Notes: generated by a model from the sequence alone, not told the origin. Shown: positions 53,113 to 62,280, counted from the stretch's first letter. The stretch is DNA of 64,000 bases from Dyadobacter arcticus (GCF_011762185.1 NZ_JAASQJ010000002.1:682001-746000), one strand, 5' to 3'. Numbers and translations: made by a program.

Positions 53113-54852
53113 ATGAAAACCTACCTGACCCTCCTTGCCCAATTCCTCCTGCTTTTTGCGCTGGGATTTACGCAGCATTCTGATCATGACGACAAGCCTT
53201 TCAATTCCAAAAACGGCGGATTGTATTTACCTGATGGTTTTGAGGCTGTTGTTGTTGCGGATAGCTTGCCAGGACGAGCCCGGCACATTGCGGTGAATGA
53301 CAATGGCGATATTTATGTGAAAGCGCGATTTGCAGACAAAGGTGAATCGGTGATTGCGCTGCGCGATACCAATGGGGATGGACGTGCAGATATTATCAAA
53401 CGTTTTGGCGGAGCGGCCAAAGAAAGGTCTTATGGAACTGCCATGCGCATTTACAAAGGATATATGTATTTCAGTTCCGAACTAATTGTTTATCGCTATA
53501 AGTTAACACCCGGAGAACTGGTCCCAACGAGCCAGGAAGAGGTGATCCTGACCGACGACCACCCGCACGGCATGCATGAGCACATTGCAAAGCCGCTTAC
53601 CTTCGACGACAAAGGTTTTATGTATGTCCCGTTTGGGGCCAATTCCAATGCCTGTCAGGAAGACAATCGGACGCCTTGGGATAAAGGATTGACCCCATGC
53701 CCCATTTTGGAAGATCACGGTGGTATCTGGAAGTTTGATGCGAGTAAGCCCGGGCAACATCAGAAGGATGGTGTCAAATTTGCAACAGGTTTGCGCAGCG
53801 TGGTGGGGCTGGATTGGAATTTCACAGATAACAATCTTTACGCATTACAGCATGGTCGCGACGATTTATTGCGACTCTGGCCACAGCTTTTCAATGGCTG
53901 GGAAAGTGCGATGCTGCCATCAGAGGAATTTTTAAGAATCAAAGAAGGTACCCATGCAGGCTGGCCCTATTGCTATTGGGACCAGATGCAGAGCAAAAAA
54001 GTCCTCAATCCTGAATACGGCGGCGATGGAAAGCTAGTTGGAGATTGTGAACGATATGAAAAACCGCTGATTGGTTTTCCAGGCCACTGGGCACCGAATG
54101 ATCTGCATTTCTATCAGGGAAATCAATTTCCTGAACATTATAAAAACGGCTCCTTCATTGCATTTCACGGCTCCACAAACCGAGCACCTTATCCGCAGTC
54201 CAGCTATTTCATTGGTTTCGTGCCTTTCAAAAACGGCCAGCCAGCCGGTCCATACGAAATTTTCGCTGATGGTTTTGCCGGAATCGACCCAATTGTGAAT
54301 GTGAGCGACGCGATATATCGCCCGATGGGGATTGCGATGGGACCTGACGGCTCTATTTACATTGGGGAAACTGAAAAAGGCAAAATCTGGAAAGTGACTT
54401 ATAAAGGCAACAAGAAGAAATTTGGTAAATCTTCACTGGCTTCCCAGGAGAAAAGAAAGTCTTTAACCCACATTCGTACGCCGGATTTTGTCAATGATAA
54501 TCTCGACAAAGATGAACCGATTGCTGGCGGAAAAGTATACGGTGTGTATTGCAGCGCCTGTCACCAGCGTAATGGAATGGGTGATTCGCAGCGTTTTCCC
54601 CCACTCGGTGGGGCTGAATGGGTGATGGGAGATAAGACAAAGCTCATCAATGTTTTATTGAAGGGATTGGAGGGGCCGATTGATGTGAAAGGTCAATCTT
54701 ACAACAATGTGATGCCCCAGCATAGTTTTTTAAAGGATGAGGAAATTTCAGAGGTACTTACACACATCAGAAGCAATTTTGGAAACAGTGCAGGCCCGAT
54801 CAGCACTGAAGAAGTGTCCAAAGCACGGGCTGCCATTGATAGTTTGAAATAA
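53113..54852 (+). CDS. secreted PQQ-type sugar dehydrogenase-like propeller fused to cytochrome c
   Basis: The signal peptide is about 1-20. The beta-propeller resembles soluble aldose / L-sorbosone dehydrogenases (FNSKNGGLYLPDGFEAVVVA, DDHPHGMHEHIAKPLTF, GLRSVVGLDWNF, EGTHAGWPYCYWD, YRPMGIAMGPDGSIYIGETE). A C-terminal cytochrome c domain binds heme through C480-SACH484, with a likely Met ligand in NVMPQHSF. So substrate oxidation and electron acceptance are in one chain. Together with the next gene (a cytochrome c) it forms an electron path. Substrate is not known. Confidence 0.87.
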   Translation: MKTYLTLLAQFLLLFALGFTQHSDHDDKPFNSKNGGLYLPDGFEAVVVADSLPGRARHIAVNDNGDIYVKARFADKGESVIALRDTNGDGRADIIKRFGGAAKERSYGTAMRIYKGYMYFSSELIVYRYKLTPGELVPTSQEEVILTDDHPHGMHEHIAKPLTFDDKGFMYVPFGANSNACQEDNRTPWDKGLTPCPILEDHGGIWKFDASKPGQHQKDGVKFATGLRSVVGLDWNFTDNNLYALQHGRDDLLRLWPQLFNGWESAMLPSEEFLRIKEGTHAGWPYCYWDQMQSKKVLNPEYGGDGKLVGDCERYEKPLIGFPGHWAPNDLHFYQGNQFPEHYKNGSFIAFHGSTNRAPYPQSSYFIGFVPFKNGQPAGPYEIFADGFAGIDPIVNVSDAIYRPMGIAMGPDGSIYIGETEKGKIWKVTYKGNKKKFGKSSLASQEKRKSLTHIRTPDFVNDNLDKDEPIAGGKVYGVYCSACHQRNGMGDSQRFPPLGGAEWVMGDKTKLINVLLKGLEGPIDVKGQSYNNVMPQHSFLKDEEISEVLTHIRSNFGNSAGPISTEEVSKARAAIDSLK

Positions 54853-54968
54853 CGCTTTTCTCCTTCCAACCTGTTTAAGCGGATATTACTCTCCGGCAAT
54901 TGAGTGTTCCTTTAAGGGGTTGGAGGGAGAATGGCAAAGTTTATAAATCACCATTTTTATTAAGTTGA

Positions 54969-55400
54969 ATGCGCAGAAATAAACTTTTCGCCGCCAGTAT
55001 TATCATTTTTTCAGGGGTTGGCCTTGCAGGGTTTTCACCGGAAATAATGCCGGTTCATCATTCCATCCAGGATCCATGGAAAGCCCCGGCGTGGGCAGAT
55101 ACCCTAAAAAGTCCCTATCATGAAGAGCCGCTTACCCTCGCGCAGGGAGAAGAGCTTTTCACACTTTACTGCGCTTCCTGTCACGGCGACGAAGGTTATG
55201 GCGACGGGGCAGCAGGCGGAGCATTAGGCCAGAAACCCGCTAATTTCCACGACACGCTCGTTAAGGTGCAAAGTGACGGCGCTTTATTCTGGAAAATCTC
55301 GACCGGCCGGGGTAATATGCCCCCTTTTAAAGATGTATTCTCCGACGAGCAGCGCTGGCAATTGGTGGCATACATTCGCCATTTAGGCAAAACCGATTAA
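54969..55400 (+). CDS. exported cytochrome c
   Basis: The N-terminal hydrophobic segment (about 6-24) is a signal peptide or anchor. The single heme site is C68-ASC-H72 (YCASCHGDEGYGDG), with the axial Met in GRGNMPPFKDV and the class I ending QLVAYIRHLGK. It is 143 residues. It lies between two PQQ-type dehydrogenase genes, 18 nt before the second, and likely carries their electrons to the terminal oxidase. Confidence 0.88.
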   Translation: MRRNKLFAASIIIFSGVGLAGFSPEIMPVHHSIQDPWKAPAWADTLKSPYHEEPLTLAQGEELFTLYCASCHGDEGYGDGAAGGALGQKPANFHDTLVKVQSDGALFWKISTGRGNMPPFKDVFSDEQRWQLVAYIRHLGKTD

Positions 55401-55418
55401 TCCTGAACCATACCATAA

Positions 55419-56909
55419 ATGTTATATTCCAAATTTTTACTAAAAACCGGCTATACCCTGCTTTTTCTGGGTATAGCCGTTGGCGTTTTTGCCCAGCAAC
55501 GGACGGAAGTCGTTACCAAAACACCGCTTTCCCTGCGTGAAGACATTGTCATCGAAGAGTATATGAAAGTAGAACCCGAGGCGGTTCGGATCATTCAAAA
55601 TCCGGTTTCAGGGGAGATTCACTATACTACCTTTTTTGGGGACGTGTTGAAAATTGTGGATGTCGACGGAAAACCACAAAGCAAAAAACTTCTTACGGTG
55701 GAAGATCATGGCATTCCCCGTTTGCAGGGAGCTGCTTTTCACGGCAATACATTGTTTTTGGCTGGCAATGTGAGTGTGAACAATAACAAAGGAAACAAAG
55801 GAAGAATGGTCCGTTACGAAATGAAAACCGGTGTGGATAAGCCCGAAATGACGGTTGTGTTCAATACCGTTGAATATGGTGCTAACAAAACAACTTTCGA
55901 TCACGGCTGGAATGCATTGGAGATCAGTCCAGACGAGAAATACATTTTTGTGAATACCGGTGCGAGAACGGATCATGGAGAAGTGCAGGACAATGATGGC
56001 CAATACCCCAATGCCCGCGACAATGCATTGACTTCTAACGTGTTTCGATTTCCCATTAATGCCAAAGACCTTCTACTTTCAACCGATGCAGCCAAATTGA
56101 AAGCTGATGGCTATCTCTATGCAGAAGGCATCCGGAATGCTTACGACATGGCTTTCGATGCAAAGGGAAATTTGTTTGGCGTATCCAATTCAGGCGATTA
56201 CGATCACCCTGAAGATATGTTCTGGATCAGGCAGGGTCATCATTATGGTTTTCCCTGGGTGATGGGCGGCATCGACAATCCTCAGCAATATCCCGACTTC
56301 CAGCCAGACCCTGAAAAAGATCCTTTCCTGAGCAAATTTGCTTCCGCGTGGCTCATGAAGTACTTTCACAACGATCCCGAATTCCCAAAAAGACCTGCTG
56401 GTGTAACATTCAGCCCATCAGTACAGAACCTCGGGCCTGATGCCAACGAGTACCGCGACCGGAAAACGGGTGCGGTTATGGATGGGGATACTACCGGCGC
56501 AACAGTCGGAACGTTCAATGCACATTCTTCACCGCTGGCGCTTTTCTTTGATAATAAGAATGCCCTGGGCAAAGATTTCACTGGTGATGGATTTGTGATC
56601 AGATATGCAGGTGGACCGAGAAACGGCGTCGTTAATCCAAGCCCGTTGCGCAGACAAGGGAAGGATCTGCTGCACCTGGATATGGTCTACGATAAAGCGT
56701 CGGACAACTATAAGATGAAGACAACCAGATTGATAGAAAATTTCACAGCCCCAACGGACGCGTTGCTGGTCGGAAACAGCTTGTATATCATCGAATACGG
56801 AGGTAAGCAAGGGGGAAATAAGGCGGGAGGAAGTATTTGGAAGATTACAATGCCGGCTAACGAGAAAATGGCTAGAAGAAACAAAAGAAAAAATCGTAAT
56901 GACCATTAA
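55419..56909 (+). CDS. secreted PQQ-type sugar dehydrogenase-like propeller
   Basis: The signal peptide is about 1-25 (ending VFAQ). The 496-residue propeller has DVLKIVDVDGKPQSKKLLTV, GIPRLQGAAFHGNTLFLAG, YAEGIRNAYDMAFDAKGNLF, HHYGFPWVMGG and FTGDGFVIRYAGG. No heme motif is present, so it depends on the separate cytochrome c encoded just upstream. It differs in layout from the first dehydrogenase and is likely specific for another step or substrate. It ends in a basic tail (RRNKRKNRNDH). Confidence 0.8.
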   Translation: MLYSKFLLKTGYTLLFLGIAVGVFAQQRTEVVTKTPLSLREDIVIEEYMKVEPEAVRIIQNPVSGEIHYTTFFGDVLKIVDVDGKPQSKKLLTVEDHGIPRLQGAAFHGNTLFLAGNVSVNNNKGNKGRMVRYEMKTGVDKPEMTVVFNTVEYGANKTTFDHGWNALEISPDEKYIFVNTGARTDHGEVQDNDGQYPNARDNALTSNVFRFPINAKDLLLSTDAAKLKADGYLYAEGIRNAYDMAFDAKGNLFGVSNSGDYDHPEDMFWIRQGHHYGFPWVMGGIDNPQQYPDFQPDPEKDPFLSKFASAWLMKYFHNDPEFPKRPAGVTFSPSVQNLGPDANEYRDRKTGAVMDGDTTGATVGTFNAHSSPLALFFDNKNALGKDFTGDGFVIRYAGGPRNGVVNPSPLRRQGKDLLHLDMVYDKASDNYKMKTTRLIENFTAPTDALLVGNSLYIIEYGGKQGGNKAGGSIWKITMPANEKMARRNKRKNRNDH

Positions 56910-56932
56910 TATCTAACCTTAATAAAACCAAT

Positions 56933-57415
56933 ATGAAATCCGAAAGAAGATCAATTATCAAAAAATTGTTTGCGTCTGTTGCTGGTATCGCTGGAATCGG
57001 CGCTGCATCCAAGGTTGTGGCCGGCCCGGCAGGGGCAGAGGCGGCTCCGATAGAGGCTTCCGCTTCTAGACATGAAAGTGGCGGAATGGAAATGTCGCAG
57101 GATTTATTTGCCGGACACACCATTTTCAATAATATGGTTTTTATCGCCGGTAAAGGCGCCCACGTTCCGGGTGACGTGACATCGCATACAAAAATTGTTT
57201 TGGATGCGATCGAGGAGGAGTTGAAAAAAGCAGGTTCTTCGATGGATAAGGTTTTGAAAGTGAATGTATATCTGGACAAAATCGAGGACTGGGCAACGAT
57301 GAACGCGGTATACAAAGGCCGCTTCGGAAAAAAACCTCCGGTTCGTACCACAGTTGCCGTTAAAGGAATTCCCGGTAACTCGCTGATTGAAATCGACTGC
57401 ATTGCTTATATCTAG
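56933..57415 (+). CDS. Tat-exported RidA-family protein
   Basis: RidA hydrolyses reactive enamine/imine intermediates released by PLP enzymes. The C-terminal 110 residues match the fold: GHTIFNNMVFIAGKGAHVPG, MDKVLKVNVYLDKIEDWATM, and the key Arg138 and Glu153, spaced 15 apart as in E. coli RidA (R105, E120). Unusually for RidA, the N-terminus is a twin-arginine signal (ERRSIIKKLF, hydrophobic core, AEA cut region). So it would work in the same compartment as the Tat-exported PLP enzyme at the other end of the operon. It lies 23 nt after the last dehydrogenase. Confidence 0.85.
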   Translation: MKSERRSIIKKLFASVAGIAGIGAASKVVAGPAGAEAAPIEASASRHESGGMEMSQDLFAGHTIFNNMVFIAGKGAHVPGDVTSHTKIVLDAIEEELKKAGSSMDKVLKVNVYLDKIEDWATMNAVYKGRFGKKPPVRTTVAVKGIPGNSLIEIDCIAYI

Positions 57416-57420
57416 TCGGG

Positions 57421-57489
57421 CGGTTTTTTTTATTGAAGGGACTTGCCAAGTCTTTAAGACTTTGTAAGTCCCTTCAATAAAAAAAACCG
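57421..57489. repeat. large perfect inverted repeat with nested palindromes, terminator-like
   Basis: 24-bp arms (57421-57444 and 57466-57489) are perfectly complementary and include an eight-base T/A run at the outer part. The 21-nt centre contains aagtctttaagactt. Within the arms and loop, gactt-gcc-aagtc and gactt-tgt-aagtc are themselves palindromes, so the element is built from a repeated gactt/aagtc unit. It begins 5 nt after the RidA stop and will terminate the operon on one strand or both. Its symmetry exceeds that of an ordinary terminator and suggests a repeated extragenic palindrome. Confidence 0.7.
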
Positions 57490-57616
57490 GAAAAACCAAC
57501 AATATTTCGCTATTGTCCAATTACCCGACAGATAATTTTAAATAAAAAAATTAAGTTGCTGTTATATTTTAAAATTCCGCGACAAACAGTTACTTTGTTG
57601 TCTTACCGAATCAACT

Positions 57617-58225
57617 TTGAACAAGAGACAACGCATCGCGGAAGAGAATGTTTTTCTCTTAAACCTCTGGCACCAATCCCAAGCCGGAGATAGCCTCGCA
57701 TTTTGCCAGCTCGCTGATAAGCAGTACCGGACACTCTTCGGTTACGCTACCCAATTCACCTCCGATCGGGAGTTTATCAAGGATTCCATCCAGGAACTAA
57801 TGATTCACATTTGGGAAAAGCGCGAGGGGATTAACATTCAGTTTGTTACCATCTATTTTCTTCGTGCATTACGCAATCAATTAATGCAGGAATTTCGGCG
57901 TAACAATGCAGCACATTCGCTACTAGACCTCAACGAAGCGGGCCAAATTTCTGATTACCAGAACATTGAAACCGAAATCGAACATTCCGAGGCTTTCGCC
58001 GAAAATCAGGTGAAGGTTCGAAGCGCACTGAACGAGCTCCCCCGCCGCCAGAAAGAAGCTATTTTCCTTAAATATTTTGAAGGAATGGATAATGAGCAAA
58101 TTGCCGATCTGATGCAGGTGAATCGGCAATCTGTTGCAAATCTGCTTTTTAAGGCGATTAACTCTTTGAAAAGTCAGATGCTCTGGGCAGCGCACATGTT
58201 AATTTTTATTTACATCAGCTTCTAA
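57617..58225 (+). CDS. ECF RNA polymerase sigma factor
   Basis: Region 2 (FGYATQFTSDREFIKDSIQE, then LMIHIWEKREGI) and region 4 (LPRRQKEAIFLKYFEGMDNE, then QIADLMQVNRQSVANLLFKA) define the sigma-70 ECF type. The C-terminal hydrophobic tail (MLIFIYISF) is typical of Bacteroidota FecI-like sigma factors. The start is TTG at 57617, with no ATG before the conserved region. The partner FecR and SusC genes sit 4.3 kb downstream, beyond opposite-strand genes. It probably drives the SusC operon. Confidence 0.87.
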   Translation: MNKRQRIAEENVFLLNLWHQSQAGDSLAFCQLADKQYRTLFGYATQFTSDREFIKDSIQELMIHIWEKREGINIQFVTIYFLRALRNQLMQEFRRNNAAHSLLDLNEAGQISDYQNIETEIEHSEAFAENQVKVRSALNELPRRQKEAIFLKYFEGMDNEQIADLMQVNRQSVANLLFKAINSLKSQMLWAAHMLIFIYISF

Positions 58226-58239
58226 TAGTAGCTTATCGA

Positions 58240-61200
58240 CTATCTCTTCACAAACGTCCGGCTGCTTTTGCTTCCATTTTTGAGGCGAATTTCCAATACA
58301 TACTTCCCGACTGGTAAGTCCTGCACAATGTATTTTTGTGTCGGCCGATCCGATTCAAACACCAGCTTTCCTGTTAAATTAAATATCCTGATGCTGGCTA
58401 TCTGCTGATCTCCCAGCAGTAATTGCAATTCATTCCCTGTATCGATCGGGTTGGGAAAAGCTACTATCTCATGTTCTACTCCGAATCTAAGCGATTGTAT
58501 CTTGCTATATGCGAATGTGCCGTCCTGATCGACCATTTTCAGGCGGTAATACGTCGTAGTAAAATCCAAATCTGTGTCCACGAAAGAGTAATCTTCATTT
58601 TCGGAGCTGTCATTTTTAGCCTGAACACCGGCAATCGTTTCCCAATCTTTTCCATTGTTGCTTTTTTCAATTTCAAAGTGGTCACTATTGATTTCACTGC
58701 TGGTGGACCATGTTAAGAGGATTGCGGCCGACGATCCTGTTTTCCTTTTCGCTGTTACATTAAATGCAGTTAATGTGACAGGGAGTGCGATGCGCGGATC
58801 TATTTCTGCAAACAAAGCCGCAAATTCTTCAAACATCCCGCTGGCTTCCAGGACAGTGCTGGAAATAAACGTACCGTCAGCCAGGGTCGCGTACAATGTT
58901 TTAGGTGCAGGCGTGTAGTGTGCGAAAACGGATAGGTCTGCTGCTGTTGTCAATAAAAAGTCCCCTTCCCAAACGTCGGCAGGATCTGGGTCGGGAATTA
59001 TGGGCGGGTTCGAGCTTTCAGGAACTACTGTGGTATCATCGCAATTATCCACGATCATGGTGGTGGTAAAAGCTGATTGCAGATCCCGGCGGTTTGGATA
59101 AGTCCGGACGCATATTATCTGGTAAGCCCCAGGCCGCTCAGCCTGAAAGGTAATCTGGTCGCCCGTTGAGGTGAAAGCCTGCTGCGTTGGCAGCACAGTC
59201 CAGTTGTGAATGTACTGCCCGTTCGACGGGGTAGCCAGGGAAACGCTGATGTTGGCTGTGTTATCCTCCGTAGTCCGCTTCTCGCTAAACGGGTAGCAGG
59301 TATTATATGTGGAAATGGTTGGGACTGGCGGGATTGGGAGGGCTGGGCAGGCGGGGATGTTTGTTAAGAGGTTTTCGGATTGTCCAATTGCAGTCCAGCC
59401 TATGAAAGCTGCGGAAACATGTGCCGTGTTAGTATTAGCTGCTAATCCACCATAAATCGTCGAGAAAGGAGTCTGAGAATTAGTAATAGATGATACATTC
59501 AATAATTCCCGTTCACTTTGTGTTGTTCTAGGCCCTTGATAATCTATGGAACTAAAAGTAGGCACAAAGCAGAAATTAAAGTTGGAAGTTTCCTTAAACA
59601 GCTTATTCGGAACGGGAGCGGACGATCGTCCACCAGGAAGAAAATCGTCGTTTAGCGGACTGCTATATTTTCTGTTTATGCCGACGGCATTTGCGAAAAT
59701 ACCCCATGTAGCAAACCGAAATACGCTTTCGTTTTGGTTCAGCGCATTTGTGTGCACATCAATATTGCTATTCTGTAACGCAAATGGTGTCCAGCTTCTC
59801 AATATCCGGCTTCCATAATTATAGTTGTTGAAAATAGTCCTATCACCCGCATTCATGCTACCATGAATGATTGCGATATTCCTGGATTGTTGCGGATAGC
59901 CTCCATTGCCCAATGCCAGTAATTGTGAGCGGAATGCGTCAAAAGCAGGCGCTTTACTTCCGACTCCTCCGGTGAGCTGACCACCCCAATGCAAGAGCAA
60001 CTGGGTTCCTGCCGGTGTGGCAAGTGCCTGATAAAAATTGCGCCATTTTTTTGCAAAAAATTTGAGTATTACCTGTGTGAATAAACTAGGATTCGCTTCC
60101 CACAGAAGCTGGGTAAGTCCAACAGGAACATTTGCCCCTTGATGAGGCGTGTCGTAACAAATCATCAATTTGACATGGTGCGCAATGCCCTCATTCTCCA
60201 TTTGCCTCAATGCCCAACGTGCGACGAGGCCGCTCATGCTTTCACCAATTACGACTGACTGATCGTTGCCTATTTTCATCTGGTTCACTTGCTGTATTAA
60301 AGCTTTCAAAACCTGAGCATTGTCCTCGATGGCAGTTCGGGCATCTGTATAATCTAGTAAAACCAAGTCATAACCCTCCGTGAGGTATTGCGAAAGGGGA
60401 ATTCTATAATTCGCCTCAATCGCGTCCAATGTCACATTTTGTCCCATATCAAATCCTTCTGCAATGATTATAGGCTTATTAAATAGCTGGTCACATCCGA
60501 GAATGATTCTTACGTTCCCTCCTGCAAGCATCGTTCTAGCTGACCTGTCGAACTTGGCAGTATCCGTTGAAATGCGGTTGGCAAATAGTTGAAATTCCTT
60601 ATAGGGTGTAACTCTTTCGAGCTGACGCACATTCACGCTGGTTTCGAATAGCCAAGTTTTACCATTGGCATCGAAACGAATAACGATTGGATTTAGTCCG
60701 GTTGAGCCAAAGCGATGAGAAATAAGTTTGTCTGAAACGCTGTAATTTTTGAACCCTTTTCCATCCTGAAAATCCAGCGCAACGCTGTCCAGTTTGGAAG
60801 GATGATTGGTAATGTATAACTCCGGACTAAAACTAAATTCAACCTCTGATTGATAAACATCTTCCTGTAAGACAGATGCGTAGATAATGTTGAACTTTTT
60901 ATAAATAGAAAAATCGATTGATTCCCCATTCTTTTTTCTTGCCTCGTTATCGGCTATCTCACTAACGGACATATATATACTTTCCAGATTCATAATACCA
61001 ATTGGGATCACATTGCTTTTAGTTAATTTATATGGGTCTGTCTCTTCAAGGGTATTAATGCCCTTGATTTTTGACCCTTCTGTTCTGAGATCGGCATAAA
61101 TGAGCCTTTCATAAAGATTTCGCCATTCTTCTGCAGTTACCTTTTCGGATGTTGGAAAATTACTCGTTGAACGCTCTTTGAAGTAATTGCTTTCTATTTC

Positions 61201-61377
61201 GTTTGTAAGACCTGCATTTAGCAATAATGTTTTCTCAAGACCTGTCACATCAAGCCTGTCGATTTGATTCTGCCTTTGTTGTTGAAAATCCTGGGCAAAA
61301 GTGGAGCAAAAGGTAAAAACGAGAGCCGAAAGAAAACTGCATAGTTTTCCTCTTTCGCATTTGGGGAGATGCTTCAT
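58240..61377 (-). CDS. type IX-secreted alpha/beta-hydrolase (lipase/esterase-like)
   Basis: The 1045-residue protein has a signal peptide (about 1-28). The alpha/beta-hydrolase region (about 300-640) has the nucleophile elbow SVVIGESMSGLVARW (S380), preceded by LTEGYDLVLLDYTDAR. It is followed by Ig/PKD-like domains (about 690-960; WTVLPTQQAFTSTGD, ILLTWSTSSEINSDHFEIEK). The C-terminal type A sorting domain is FPNPIDTGNELQLLLGD...LPVGKYVLEIRLKNGSKSSRTFVKR. It should be released at or anchored to the surface by the type IX secretion system. It is the last gene of a three-gene minus-strand set after two lipoproteins. Confidence 0.85.
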   Translation of the reverse strand: MKHLPKCERGKLCSFLSALVFTFCSTFAQDFQQQRQNQIDRLDVTGLEKTLLLNAGLTNEIESNYFKERSTSNFPTSEKVTAEEWRNLYERLIYADLRTEGSKIKGINTLEETDPYKLTKSNVIPIGIMNLESIYMSVSEIADNEARKKNGESIDFSIYKKFNIIYASVLQEDVYQSEVEFSFSPELYITNHPSKLDSVALDFQDGKGFKNYSVSDKLISHRFGSTGLNPIVIRFDANGKTWLFETSVNVRQLERVTPYKEFQLFANRISTDTAKFDRSARTMLAGGNVRIILGCDQLFNKPIIIAEGFDMGQNVTLDAIEANYRIPLSQYLTEGYDLVLLDYTDARTAIEDNAQVLKALIQQVNQMKIGNDQSVVIGESMSGLVARWALRQMENEGIAHHVKLMICYDTPHQGANVPVGLTQLLWEANPSLFTQVILKFFAKKWRNFYQALATPAGTQLLLHWGGQLTGGVGSKAPAFDAFRSQLLALGNGGYPQQSRNIAIIHGSMNAGDRTIFNNYNYGSRILRSWTPFALQNSNIDVHTNALNQNESVFRFATWGIFANAVGINRKYSSPLNDDFLPGGRSSAPVPNKLFKETSNFNFCFVPTFSSIDYQGPRTTQSERELLNVSSITNSQTPFSTIYGGLAANTNTAHVSAAFIGWTAIGQSENLLTNIPACPALPIPPVPTISTYNTCYPFSEKRTTEDNTANISVSLATPSNGQYIHNWTVLPTQQAFTSTGDQITFQAERPGAYQIICVRTYPNRRDLQSAFTTTMIVDNCDDTTVVPESSNPPIIPDPDPADVWEGDFLLTTAADLSVFAHYTPAPKTLYATLADGTFISSTVLEASGMFEEFAALFAEIDPRIALPVTLTAFNVTAKRKTGSSAAILLTWSTSSEINSDHFEIEKSNNGKDWETIAGVQAKNDSSENEDYSFVDTDLDFTTTYYRLKMVDQDGTFAYSKIQSLRFGVEHEIVAFPNPIDTGNELQLLLGDQQIASIRIFNLTGKLVFESDRPTQKYIVQDLPVGKYVLEIRLKNGSKSSRTFVKR

Positions 61378-61405
61378 GATTGTGTATGTTAAAATGGATA
61401 ATTGA

Positions 61406-61852
61406 TTACTTAGATATTAGTTGAAAATCATAATTCGCTTTTTCGCCGATTGACGAAAAACAACAGCTGCTTGTTGACTTGCCATCTTGAAATACTTCGT
61501 ACCCTTTATAAAATCTCTCGAATTTTCTATTTTCAATCGGGAAAGACGGGATGCCTGAATTTACAGCATTGTATTTTTTCGGTACTTCGACAATCATTTC
61601 GTACATCCCATTCTTATCTGAATATGTTCTTCGTAGCTCTTCATAAGTCAAGTCCCTGAGGCCCTGAACTACTATCAAAATACTATCAACCGGCTGCCCA
61701 TTATGATCGGTAATTGTACCATAAACCGTCGTCGTTCGATCCTGTTTCGAAAAGCAATTCGTAAGAAAAAAAGTGATTCCGAGAAGAATGACCGTCGTGC
61801 GAGACTGTTTAATTGCCTTTTGTAAGCCTGGGAGTCTGAGTTTTTGATTCAT
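61406..61852 (-). CDS. carboxypeptidase-regulatory-like lipoprotein (paralogue 2)
   Basis: The 148-residue product has a signal peptide ending FLTNC (lipobox). A beta-sandwich follows: TTTVYGTITDHNGQPVDSIL, RRTYSDKNGMYEMIVEVP. This is the CarboxypepD_reg-like fold. It ends CFSSIGEKANYDFQLISK. The preceding gene encodes a close relative sharing the VYG-ITD-x2-GQPVDS-L motif, so these are tandem duplicates. It lies 28 nt before the secreted hydrolase gene, on the same strand, and likely works with it at the outer membrane. Confidence 0.78.
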   Translation of the reverse strand: MNQKLRLPGLQKAIKQSRTTVILLGITFFLTNCFSKQDRTTTVYGTITDHNGQPVDSILIVVQGLRDLTYEELRRTYSDKNGMYEMIVEVPKKYNAVNSGIPSFPIENRKFERFYKGYEVFQDGKSTSSCCFSSIGEKANYDFQLISK

Positions 61853-61869
61853 GACTATGTGTTTAAAAG

Positions 61870-62280
61870 TTATTTGCGAATGAGTTTAAAGTCACATCTT
61901 GTTCTTAAACCCATTGTTAACCCAGATTCCCCCGAGCTAGGTTTCGTTTGATTTCTTGTGGATTCGTAAGATTTAAATGGCTTCAGAGGTTTTTTATTTT
62001 CAAATGAATAGAAAGGAATGCCGACTTTTGCAACCCACCACTCGTGGGACACATCAACCTCGATTTCATAGAATCCTTGCTTATTCGAGTAAGCTTCCCC
62101 AATACTACCTGATACTGATATAGCTCGGCCCCCATACATTTCAACCAAAACACTATCCACCGGCTGCCCATCTTCATCTGTGATCAAGCCATAGACAACT
62201 GTTACTCTATTCAATAATGGGCCGCAGCTTGCCAGGGCTACCATTAACATGATCCCAAATACTAATTTTGATAAAGTCAT
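61870..62280 (-). CDS. carboxypeptidase-regulatory-like lipoprotein (paralogue 1)
   Basis: The 136-residue product has a lipobox LASC in MLMVALASCGPLL. The beta-sandwich reads VTVVYGLITDEDGQPVDSVL and EAYSNKQGFYEIEVDV, like its downstream neighbour. It ends RTRCDFKLIRK. The two differ in the middle (GRAISVSGSIGEAYSN versus RDLTYEELRRTYSD) but keep the order of motifs. It is the first gene of the minus-strand set, and its upstream gap faces the FecR promoter region. Confidence 0.78.
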   Translation of the reverse strand: MTLSKLVFGIMLMVALASCGPLLNRVTVVYGLITDEDGQPVDSVLVEMYGGRAISVSGSIGEAYSNKQGFYEIEVDVSHEWWVAKVGIPFYSFENKKPLKPFKSYESTRNQTKPSSGESGLTMGLRTRCDFKLIRK

